In this document: positions 31,655-40,563 of the stretch, in pieces | Layout of the letters: every line of letters starts with the position of its first letter | How positions within the stretch are numbered: position 1 is the stretch's first letter | Assembly (NCBI GenBank): GCA_034359265.1 | Contig: CP136897.1 | Location: 27,088,001-27,152,000, forward strand | Length of the DNA: 64,000 nt | Reading direction: 5' to 3' | From: Canna indica | Taxonomy: Eukaryota; Streptophyta; Magnoliopsida; Zingiberales; Cannaceae | Program-made: the position numbers and the translations under genes | Notes under the pieces: generated by a model | What the model was told of the DNA's origin: nothing | What the model saw: only the letters and a program-made list of their open reading frames with translations | Databases searched by the model: none

Positions 31655-32629
31655 ATGGAAGTTCAAAAAAGAGGTAGACGCTCATGGACACAAGAGGAAG
31701 ATGAAACTTTGTTGACTATTTTAGAAGAATTGGTTGTGGAGGGACATAGGGGGGAGAATGACACTTTTAAAGCAGGAACTCATGAGGAAGCTTTGAAAAG
31801 AATGTTGATACGAGTTCCTGGCATTAACTTAACAGTGCAACAGATAGTTAACAAAATGAAAAGATGATCACTTAAACTATCTGAAGCACTTGATATGATG
31901 AACACAAGCGGATTTGGATGGGACGATGTGCGTAAGTGTGTGGTGGTTGACAATCCACAAGTGTTGGAGGAATATTTGAAGGTAATTATTTAATATTGAT
32001 TTTTTATTGTCAATAGAAGCATGTATTATTTAATATTATTGCATCATTGATAATACTTGTATTTTTTCCTTGTGTAACAGAAGCATCCAAAATCCGCAAA
32101 CCATGCGAATAAAGAATTTAAAGAGTTTGAAAGACTGCATGTCATCTTTGGAAAGGATCGTGCCACTGGCCACGGTGCAGAGACACCAGCTGATGTGATA
32201 GAAACACAATCCTTACAACCTGAATGGGAAAATATGATGGAAACACAATCCTCACAACAACCTGAATCTCCAATGTCAAGAAGGCAAGAATCTCCAATCT
32301 CGAACATTGGTAGTCAATCCGAAGGAAGTGAGCCAAAAAAAAAGCGAAGCCGCATGAATGAAGTGGCAGATAAATTCATTGAGGTGTGGGAAACTCAAAT
32401 GAGTTCGGCTGCTCGTGATATGCACACAGTGGCTATTGAGATGACAAAAATGAGAGAGCATATGGAGATGTCAACGTTGGTTGATGAAGTGCATAAATTG
32501 GGAATAACAGAGATGGAGGAAATGAATGTACTGAAAAAATTTGCAGAAAATACTCACTACGCGACAATTTTCATGAGGATGGATGAAAGTAGAAGGTTGA
32601 CTTTTGTGAAGTCAATTATGGGGATGTAG
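31655..32629 (+). pseudogene. Harbinger Myb/SANT-like DNA-binding protein, one stop
   Basis: Exons 31655-31981 and 32081-32629 with a GT..AG intron of 99 bp (GTAATT...AACAG). They total 291 residues but for a TGA at 31865-31867, where relatives would most likely have Trp. The N-terminal RRSWTQEEDETLL is a Myb/SANT-like trihelix start. Further on are FGWDDVRKCVVVD, a nuclear-type KKKRSR signal and a C-terminal helical region. In Harbinger elements this partner imports and positions the transposase. One base change separates it from an open frame. Confidence 0.85.
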
Positions 32630-33450
32630 TTGAACACTTTGTTATTTTGGAATTGTGGTAGATAAATATTTTATCATTTTGTAGTTGGAGGTGTTCCAAA
32701 TTTTATTTTTGAATTGTGTTTACTGTAGTTGGAGGTGTTCCAAATTTTGAGAAGTGTACTTACTTCTTTTTGAATTGTGGTAGAGTCCTGTACTTACTAC
32801 TTACAACTTTAAAATTTTTAATGAAGAGAAGTGTCTACTTTAGCATGTTTGTGTTAGGCTTTCACTTGTTTATTATGTGTGAAGTGTTTTTTTTCCAGAT
32901 TCTGTGTGAAGTTATATGTTAGGCTTTCACTTGTTTATTCTGTTTATTCTGTGTGAAGTGTTTTTTTTCCAGATTTTGGTAAGTTAGGAAATGGTAATAA
33001 TAGACCTCGTGTGATGCTATATGTGCTCCATTCTGGTAATGACTTGTTAAATGTATTTCTTGGAACGGTATATAAATTATTTGATTACTTCTTCCACCAT
33101 ATGACCTGTACAAGCATCACTACCACAATTATTTGATTTTGAGCATCACCATTCAGATTCACGCTCAATAATTCTCAATAAAATGTAATTATTTTTTAAA
33201 ATTTAAGACTAAGTAGGAAGACTTTTATGTTTAAAATTAAATTTGAGCATTAAAAATTTATAAGGGTATTTTGGTCATATTGTCTTGTACAGGACTCTAT
33301 TTTAACGAACCAAACGCAAGACGGGACTGGATATCGTGTCCTGTTCTTAGCGAACCAAACACGGTATAACTACTATCCCAGGACACCTGATGTCCTGTCC
33401 TTGTCCCTGTCTGGTGTCCTGTGATGAGCAGTTTGCGAACCAAACGGGCC
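32630..33450. other. Harbinger 3' non-coding region
   Basis: Non-coding. Small direct duplications: AGTTGGAGGTGTTCCAAATTTT near 32683 and 32727, and TTAGGCTTTCACTTGTTTATT near 32855 and 32918. Ends in the right terminal inverted repeat with subterminal repeats. Confidence 0.6.
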
Positions 33451-33451
33451 C

Positions 33452-33836
33452 TAAGGGCTCTAAAAATTCACTACCTGGATAAGAATGAAATAACCCTTAG
33501 GACTGATTGCCAAGCAATCATCAGTTTCTACAACAAGTCTGCACAAAACAAACCTTCGAGGGTAAGATGGATCAACTTTGTTGATTATGTAACTGGAACA
33601 TGAGTTCAGATTAACTTTGAACACATTGAAGGCAAAATGAACACTCTAGCAGATTCGCTATCAAGACTTACAGCGAACCTTGTTCAGACAAGTGAACCAA
33701 TAAATATTGAAAAGTACTTAGCAGATTTGGAGGTAGCACTGAAGGAAGCAGAACAGGCTCCTCCTGAAGTAATTCAACAACTATGTAAAGCTATCAGCAA
33801 GATCGATAGCTTACTAGTCAGCAGCAACCCGCAGTG
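33452..33836 (+). pseudogene. viral P3: end of RNase H and C-terminal tail
   Basis: Continuation of the RNase H after the transposon, starting with the second TAA copy. It includes TLRTDCQAIISFYNK with the third catalytic Asp, a TGA at 33601-33603, then HIEGKMNTLADSLSRL and a Glu-rich tail to TGA at 33834-33836. The flanking codons are continuous across the transposon if one TAA is counted once. Confidence 0.85.
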
Positions 33837-33919
33837 AAGGAAGCAAAAGGGGAGTGGTAAGCCTTAAAACATCCACATTTGTTAATAGTTTGTTAATTTT
33901 GCAGGTAACTATTAGAAAG

Positions 33920-34330
33920 ATGATTCTTGACAAGCTCAAGAGCTTATTAGCAAGCCATAACGAAGCTACACCACAAACTCGCAAGGACATCAACACTGCC
34001 CAACACTGGGCAGTACTAAGTAGTGCATCAGGCTTAGAAGATCTGGAAAGACTAACCGGCGATCTCCTATTCAACTATCCAAGAACCATGAATAAAAATC
34101 ACCAACTACTGCAAGAAGTTCACCGAATACATCAAGCCCAAACCATGAAGGCAATCGATGAAGTAGGAAAACTCCTTGCCATAGCCTACCTTCAAAAGGC
34201 TAGGCTTGAACAGAGCGCCACAAAAGACAATTGGGCATCTGACGCCCTAGGACCAGTAGAAAATCACATCAAAAATCTGGTCCAATGTCATACAGCACTA
34301 TGCAGCAGCAAACAAAGTAACATCTACTGA
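33920..34330 (+). CDS. ORF downstream of viral P3 (ORF4-like, 136 aa)
   Basis: ATG at 33920 to TGA at 34328-34330, intact. In the same frame it is open upstream to 33854. Predicted mostly helical, with many Leu/Gln/His residues and no motif I recognise. Just before it, at about 33886-33904, is a clear 3' splice-site signature: a T-rich tract ending TTTTGCAG, followed by GTAAC. Among caulimovirids, rice tungro bacilliform virus expresses an ORF in this position from a spliced RNA whose donor is in the leader. Here a candidate donor CAAG/GTACTC occurs right after the primer site (about 34819-34826). The assignment is positional. No sequence homology is claimed. Confidence 0.5.
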   Translation: MILDKLKSLLASHNEATPQTRKDINTAQHWAVLSSASGLEDLERLTGDLLFNYPRTMNKNHQLLQEVHRIHQAQTMKAIDEVGKLLAIAYLQKARLEQSATKDNWASDALGPVENHIKNLVQCHTALCSSKQSNIY

Positions 34331-34819
34331 GCTGGAAGATAAGCACGATGTCCCATCAGCAAGCTGGAAGATAAGCAAGATGTCCCATCAGCATTATTAA
34401 GGGGACGAGCACCAAAGGAAAGAATCTATCTTTATTAGTGTAAAGTCTATGTCATGAGTTGTAAAGGAGTCCATATGAGTTGTAAAGATGGTGCACTCAT
34501 GAGTCAGAAAGAATCTACTGACAAAAGCTATAACTTAGTGGACGATGGGGCCCCATGAGCACCCGCACTAAATTATTAAGCTTCTTCAGGAAGATTCCAA
34601 GTCGCCTATATAAGGCACCAAGTTAGAAGTTGCAGAACACACTTGAGACCCAAGGAGTTCTACTCTTTCCTTGTATTGTCCACTACTCTGATAATATAAG
34701 CTTTCAAGCCCCCTTTTCACAACCTTTGTTCTTTGCATTACCTTATTTCAAACCAGTGTTCTGCGTAGCCCGTGTTTGATTTCGAGAAGAGGCTTTCCGC
34801 CCTACTTTGGTATCAGAGC
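34331..34819 (+). promoter_or_regulatory. viral intergenic promoter and primer site
   Basis: Contains two tandem copies of AGCTGGAAGATAAGCA.GATG (34330-34368), the block GGACGATGGGGCCC shared with the miniature replicon, TATATAAG at 34607-34614 and the primer site TGGTATCAGAGC at 34808-34819. This is the pregenomic RNA promoter region and the start of minus-strand DNA synthesis in intact relatives. Confidence 0.85.
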
Positions 34820-35084
34820 AAGGTACTCTTGTTATTTTAAATCTGTTGCTAGCCTTATACTGCAGATTTGATTTGAATCTAGACTGTTTATCTAGGAGAC
34901 GTGTACTTAAGGTAGGCGATAAAGAAGGGAAAAGTACTCAGGGAGAGGAAAAATTCCCGTTACATTCGTAATCTTAAGAAGACACCTAGATTAAGCAATC
35001 AAGATTTACTTCATTAAAAACAGTATATTAGCATGAGACAGCTTTAGAAGACTAAGAACTACTAAAACTCTAAATACCTCTTTC
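34820..35084 (+). other. viral leader, no intact ORF1
   Basis: 265 bp between primer site and first small ORF, alignable with the leader of the miniature replicon (shared GGAGACGTGTACT, GTAGGCGATAAAG and TTCGTAAT words). The frame that would end in the TGA overlapping the next ATG has stops at 35053-35055 and 35071-35073, so a badnavirus-style ORF1 is missing or decayed. It carries the short conserved TFVILRRH peptide frame. Confidence 0.6.
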
Positions 35085-35477
35085 ATGAGTGAGTGGCGCC
35101 TAACAGCAGCCAGTACCAATTACGTACAAGCATTGAAAGCTATAGAATCTCTTGGACAACCATCTGAAGGATTTGTTAAACCCTCTGAAGCTTCACAGAA
35201 GACTCTGTTTAGACAGTTGAATACTTTGATTCAACTAACAGTCAAAATCAAAGAAGATCTTGATGATCTGAAGGAGACTGTTAAAGCCTTGAAAGCAGCT
35301 AAGAAAGAAGTCCCCACAGACGACCTCTCTAATTCTATAGAAAGTCTACAAAAAGACTTACAAAAACTCAGTCTAGGAGAGCCATCTGCCCCAAAAGTTC
35401 CCAAAATCCAAGGGAAACTTTTTGTGTTCAAAAACTCAAAGGACATCTTTAACGAAGAGAAAGAAAAGGCAAAATGA
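35085..35477 (+). CDS. viral small ORF before P3 (coiled-coil, ORF2-like)
   Basis: ATG at 35085 to TGA at 35475-35477, 130 codons, intact. Its stop overlaps the P3 start in an ATGA (35474-35477), the arrangement typical of badnaviruses. The middle (LTVKIKEDLDDLKETVKALK) is a heptad-like coiled coil and the C-terminus is Lys-rich, as in badnaviral ORF2 / virion-associated proteins, which bind nucleic acid and associate with virions. No lesion seen in this ORF. Confidence 0.75.
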   Translation: MSEWRLTAASTNYVQALKAIESLGQPSEGFVKPSEASQKTLFRQLNTLIQLTVKIKEDLDDLKETVKALKAAKKEVPTDDLSNSIESLQKDLQKLSLGEPSAPKVPKIQGKLFVFKNSKDIFNEEKEKAK

Positions 35478-36946
35478 CTTCAACAAGAACTGAAGTAATC
35501 CCACCAAGACCCTCAATCTCTGGAAGAGATTCCAACCTTCACGCTACAATAGAAGATCAAATTCGTGGATATCGAATTGGTAGCCGACTACGCCACGAGG
35601 CACAAAGAAGGATGCCGAACAGAGGCATAAATAGTTTCAGAAGAAGCCTCGAATCTCAAATGAATCCGGATGCCGAGTTAACAGTATCCCAATACAGAAG
35701 AGCTCAACAAGTACCTGCTGAAACACTCTATCCAGCAGGATGGTCAGAGAGACAACACAGAGTATATCAACACTACTCTGATGAGAGGATCTTAGTCACT
35801 GAAGGGGCTCAAGTTGAGTTACCCTTCATCACAGACCAAAGCTATAACCTTCTGGTGCAGGAAGGTTTACAACATTTACATATAGGCATGGTGATGATTC
35901 GCCTACATACCCTTCACAGGCGAAGCGCAGGAGTGAACACCCTGGTATTATTAAGAGATACCAGATGGATGGATGACAGAGCTGTTATCAGCTCTATGGA
36001 AATTGACCTTACAACAGGCACCCAACTTGCCTACACAGCGCCAGACATGACCCTAAGTATTCATGATTTTAGGGAACATATCCAGCTTGTCCTACAAACT
36101 CATGGTTATGAAGGATGGCAAGGAGGTGAAAGTAACCTCTTACTCTCCCGATCACTTATTGGGAGATTATCGAATAGCAGCCACACCAACTTTCGGTATA
36201 ACGTTCAGCACGTTGCCGACCACTTAGCCAGCAGAGGAATCAGAGCAATTCCTGGACAAGTAAGAACAACAGCAAGCTTACAAGGAAGACGGTGGATAAT
36301 AAGACCAGCAGTCTTAGCCTCTACACAAAATCCACAATCAGCCAGCATCAGATCAAGAACTGATGGTACACTCGCAGTACAATTTACCAACTATACCAAC
36401 ACCACAGACACAGTGAGATCTGAAAACCCAGACGAAGACATGGTGCATGAAGCAGCCCTAATGATGACGTGCCAATGGGACGACTCTGAAGAAATATTTG
36501 ATGAAGTCCCTGAAGAAGACTCAGATGACGAAAACGAAGATCTACAAGTTCTTCGACACCTTTCAGCGCTTCAAATTGATGAAGACGTTGACGATTCCCA
36601 ACCACGATGGGATACGTCAGAAGAATCTGATGAAGAAAATGAAAATGGGTGGAACCCATTTTTCTTGACACGGGAGGGGAAGGAAGGAGAAGAAGAAACC
36701 CAACCCCAATCCGAAACTGCATATGCTGCTGAAATGGAATATCCTATGATCAGGCAGCTCGTTTCCAGAATTAACAACAACAACACAGAAACAACATTTT
36801 CAACAGCAGAATCCTCACTTACCAGAATACCAACTGAGCCTATTATGGGTCCCGCAATGTACCCTCCAGGAACAAGGCAACCAACTATTAATGTCCCAAC
36901 AATTCAGTCCAGACTGAATAATATCAGAGGAGGATATGCTAAATAG
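35474..36946 (+). pseudogene. viral P3 N-terminal part: movement domain and acidic region
   Basis: ATG at 35474, open for 490 codons to TAG at 36944-36946. Residues about 95-290 form the 30K-type movement domain (LPFITDQSYNLL, then HIGMVMIRLHTLHRRS, and a D-rich strand region with LLRDTRWMDDRAV). After it comes the acidic stretch with LMMTCQWDDSEE and QPRWDTSEES that the miniature replicon also has. In intact relatives this part forms tubules at plasmodesmata. Truncated here by the stop and then by the end of the viral segment. Confidence 0.85.
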
Positions 36947-37275
36947 CATGATGAAAGGTTTAATCTACCTTCGGCACAAGCCAGCCAAGGTGTGATACTA
37001 GTCCTACCGGAAAATATAGGACTATACAGTGATGTGATATCCCGATGGGAATCAATCACCCTGAACCTGATAAACGAGAGAAATTGGACAGATAATAAGT
37101 CCAAAATGTGTTATATTGAAAACCTGCTTGGCGAAACAGAAAAGAAGACCTGGATCCAATGGAGAATGGCCTTTCCCAATGAGTATGATGAACTCACAGC
37201 TATAGCAGATGACCCGCAGAATGTACTATCCCAGATAAGGAGAATGTTTCTGTTGGAAGACCATCAAACTAGTTT
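36947..37275 (+). pseudogene. viral P3 segment after the stop, up to the integration edge
   Basis: Same frame as the P3 N-terminal part, continuing with LPSAQASQGVILVLP and a W..IT.N.I region, then breaking off near 37275 where SIRE-like sequence resumes. The next expected residues are those found at 23743, which defines the permutation point. Confidence 0.75.
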
Positions 37276-39060
37276 TTAATTTGCTCAATCTCTTATGAAT
37301 TTTCAATTTTAAGCAAATGACAACTAATCATTAACACACAAACATGTTCATCCAATTTTTAATTTAAAATGAAGTCTCTAAAGAAAAATTTCAACCTAGA
37401 GCAAGTTTCATTCAATCAAGATATTATGAATTTGCCTAGATATCAAAATTTTACCTACTCATGAAATTTTATATATTTATCATGCAAAAACAGTCATGAG
37501 TACATAGAGACATCATTGAAGCATGAATATTCAATTATTATACTAAGTTTTGCAAAACTAAATTCATACCTTTTTCTTAAAAATTTCCCCAACCTTTTCA
37601 TTTCCTTTTTCATTTTCTTTTAGATAGCATAGCTTTCCAATTTTTAACTTGCAAGTAGACTTCATTAGTATCATAATGAAATAATATGACTACTAGCAAG
37701 CTAACATACTAAATAGCACAAGTTTAATGCAAAGTTTCAAATAAAAACCTTAACCTATGCTAGATAGTAGAGATTCATTTTAAATGAAAGATTTTACCAT
37801 AATATCAAAATGAATCTAAGGGATCTTAAGATATGAACCATTTGAGGAATAAGGTCCCTAAACAAGTTTAACTAGTTTGGTCTTAAAGGAATGTCTCTTA
37901 TGGTAAGTGTCAACTTAGAGCAAGTTTCATTTGATGAAATTTGCCTAAGTGTTGATATTCTACATGCTCATGAAAATTCAAGGGTTTTAACATGCAATCC
38001 TAATCATGAGTATAGAGACATAATTTAAGCCTAAGCATTGAGGTATAACACTAAGATTTGAATTTACCAAGGTTATACCCTATTCATGATAATTTAGCCA
38101 AACTAATTTTTTCATTCTAATTAGCCTTCCATTTAACCTTAGAATTAACTTGCATGAGGAAATCATTGGTAACATGATGACATACTTATTTCAAGCAAGT
38201 TAATCATTCTAGATAGCAAAGTAAGCATTAAAGTTTTTTTTTCTCAAAATCAAACTTTGCTAAATAGTTCGAAATCCATTTTAAAGATGAAATCGAGTTA
38301 TTCCAAAATGAATTTTGAGAGATCACAAAGATAATAAATATGAAAATATGATCTCCAACCCTTCCTATTGGTTGAAAACTGAAAGGCCACAATAGCCTAC
38401 GATTTAAAACCGTAAGATCGCTTAGGCCATTACAGGCCACTTGGGTCTCCGAAGAGACCGAAGATCAAAAAATCAAAAACCATTTTCAAAAGAACTCTTT
38501 TACAAGAGCGGGGAAAACAACTCAAATTAGACATGTATCATAATCTCCAACTAAAATAAAACAAGCTAAAGTAAGGAGATGATACCAAAATGCTTTTGAT
38601 GCCAACTTTACCATAGGCATCTAGATGACTTGAAGTTGCAACTTTGAAATGGTTCACTCTTTGAATCCTCAAGCAACTTCAATCAACCACCTTCATCTCA
38701 CCCTTGTGTGGTAGCTCCCCCTACAATAGAGCATGAAATTTTTGGTACCCAAATGGCTTTGGGTCCTTGGGGGTTAGTGGGCTCAGGTACCCAAAGTGTC
38801 TTAACAACATATATGACATGCCCATAGATACCACAACAAAAGCAATGTCCATGAAACTTTTTCTTTTCATTTTTAGCATGGACATGAGATTTAATTTTAG
38901 AATACTTATCATGTGAAACATGATGAGTATGAGCATTCTTAGAGACATCATTCCTCTTTTTATGATCATGAGGTCTAATAATAGAATGCATAAAAAAGGG
39001 GGAGATTGTTAGCTGAAGGTCTAATAACATGATGAGTATGAGCATTCTTAGAGACATCAT
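37276..39060 (-). mobile_element. SIRE-like copy 3, 5' side of the internal domain
   Basis: Reverse complement matches copy 1 from its gag end through the first part of its non-coding region (54590-56130). 37276-38697 is non-coding and includes the GGTCTCTTCGGAGACC palindrome region (38440-38460), shared with 54970 and 61495. It breaks off near 37276, where the viral cluster begins. The 5' LTR and most of gag are missing: at about 39000-39060 the order becomes scrambled. Confidence 0.8.
38698..39060 (-). pseudogene. gag fragment of SIRE-like copy 3
   Basis: Reverse-strand frame with a His/Lys-rich stretch (IIRPHDHKKRNDVSKNAHTH), the motif HGHCFCCGIYGHV, then NPQGPKAIWVPK and the stop after GGATTQG near 38698. 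The same end occurs in copies 1 and 2. The CFCCG..GH motif is only half of a zinc knuckle here. Confidence 0.75.
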
Positions 39061-39157
39061 TCCATTTAACTAGTCATGCTTCATAATAATTATCGGATAC
39101 ATTACTTCATCTTGATATTTATCATCAATGGTTTGTCATCATCAAAAAGGGAGAGAT
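39000..39157. other. scrambled junction between copies 3 and 2
   Basis: A short purine tract plus LTR start (GGGGGAGATTGTTAGCTGAAGG, 38998-39019) is followed by a direct repeat of 38920-38950 (TGATGAGTATGAGCATTC). Then a second purine tract (AAAAAGGGAGAGAT) precedes the real LTR at 39158. Opposite-strand sequences are interleaved within 150 bp, which suggests template switching or end-joining repair. Confidence 0.6.
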
Positions 39158-40563
39158 TGTTAGCTGAAGGTTTCTTCCTTCATGCTTTATTCTCCTCATG
39201 ATTATTTTGATGATAACAAAACTATTTAACAAGTGCTTGAAGTATGAAAATTGTAGGATCGATGAAAGATACGTCAAGCCTTACGTCTTTCGATCAATCA
39301 CCAAAACATATCAATGCGTGCATCAAAAATGTTTTCCAGCACGCTGAAGAACGAAGCCGAAAAACCAAGCGTGAAATGAGAAAGCCAATATAAAATTTTC
39401 CAGCTTTGGTTCGGTCGATTGGACGGTCGACCGAATGGTGTTAAGTATTGGCAACAGCCAATTTGGTCGACCAATCGGTCGACCAAATGTTGCGAAAAAA
39501 TGGCAACAACCATTTGGTCGACCAAAATTGGTGAAGTAATTGCAGATAGCTACGTCGGTCGACCGATCTAGCAGAAGGCGCATCTGTCGATCGATCGGTC
39601 GATCAGATGGCAAATCACGAGTCGTGCAATTTTGGCATCACTGATTCGGTCGACCAGATTTGCGATCGCCAATCTCGCGATAGTCGGTCAACCGAATGGC
39701 GCGTAATACTCACAGAAAGCTAGGCGGTCGATCGGTCGATCGATCGGACCATCGACCGGGCGTCTGTAACGGTAAAATTTATACCTATTGACGCCCTATT
39801 TCAGTTGGGGATTATAAATACTCTCTTCTAACCTTTTTTGTCTCTCTCTTTTTTAGATAATTTTGGATGCAAAAAGCCTTGAAAGAGTGATTCCATAACA
39901 TCCTCCAAGCTTCAAAGAGACAACATTCATCAGCCTAACACTTGATCCCTTGCTGTTAAAAGAGCTCTCCTTCAAAGGGTTCATCAAGCTTATTAGGTGT
40001 AGAAAGAAGAGGCATTTAAGTGTGATAAGATGTCATTCCTCTTCTTGTAATAAGTTTTGTTTTAATTTGTTCTTCAACTCATTGTATTTGAATTGTAGGA
40101 AGACCTAGTGTTAGGTCTTGGATTTAAGTGGTGTGTCAAGCCACTTGTATAAACGTAGTTTACTCGATTAGTTCTAGTTGTCCCTTAGGGTTGAGGTGGA
40201 AGAGTGCTCTTATTAAGAAGGCGGAGACTTCCGGGTGTGGAAGAGCCTTAGGTTGAGAGTGAGTCTCTTCGAGTCAAAGTCCTCTATGTAAGGGAAACTA
40301 ATTAATCTAGTAAAACTTAGATTGGAAATCCTAAGCGGGGTACTTAAGTAGTAGAGTAGGCATTGGGGCCGAACTACTATAAATTTGTGTGTTAGCATTG
40401 TTATCTTTCATTGGTGCTTAACTGATTCATCTTGCTTCCGCATTTAATCGTAAAGTTGCAATTTGCCTAAATAATTTAAGAAACGAGTAAAACTAAAATT
40501 AGGAAACAAGAATTAGTTAACACACTATTCACCCCCCGCTCTAGTGTGCCATTTTATACAACA
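39158..40563 (+). mobile_element. LTR of SIRE-like copy 2
   Basis: Starts TGTTAGCTGAAGG directly after a polypurine tract and ends ...ATACAACA. It contains the GATGATAACAAAAC start block, a long palindrome array (39408-39770), a TATAAATA box near 39813 and the conserved CTAAGCGGGGTACTTAAG block near 40330. The primer site expected after the LTR is missing: gag starts almost at once, mid-protein. A purine tract before an LTR marks a 3' LTR, so it may belong to another copy joined here, not to copy 2 as a 5' LTR. Confidence 0.8.

Larger units (their letters stand above)
26745..33451 (+). mobile_element. PIF/Harbinger transposon, complete, 6.7 kb
   Basis: Terminal inverted repeats GGGCCCGTTTGTTTCG at the left and GGGCCCGTTTGGTTCG (reverse complement of the right end). 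The 3-bp target duplication TAA is perfect (26742-26744, 33452-33454). Subterminal copies of CGTTTGGTTCG-like words occur near 26805, 33305 and 33350, possible transposase sites. It encodes the two proteins usual for plant Harbingers: a DDE transposase and a Myb/SANT-like protein, both forward. It lies inside viral RNase H and so is younger than the viral integration. 26745-28558 and 29908-31654 are long non-coding parts. Confidence 0.93.
23743..37275 (+). other. endogenous badnavirus/tungrovirus-like genome, circularly permuted
   Basis: One genome length of a caulimovirid, interrupted by the transposon at 26745-33451. Order: coat-protein region, zinc knuckle, second Cys cluster, protease, RT, RNase H, a 3' ORF, intergenic promoter, Met-tRNA primer site (34808-34819), small ORF, and P3 N-terminal with movement domain. 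The last viral residues at about 37273 and the first at about 23743 are neighbours in a normal P3, so the linear copy was opened in P3 just before the coat domain. Stops (23878, 24790, 24799, 26312, 33601, 36944), a frameshift near 25345 and the transposon show it cannot encode a working virus. Without the insertion it is about 6.8 kb. Confidence 0.88.

Noticed and set aside
23743..37275. A live or inducible virus copy
   Set aside because: At least six stops, one frameshift and a 6.7-kb transposon lie in P3, and the 5' and 3' parts are permuted within a single copy, so no complete genome can be transcribed from it.
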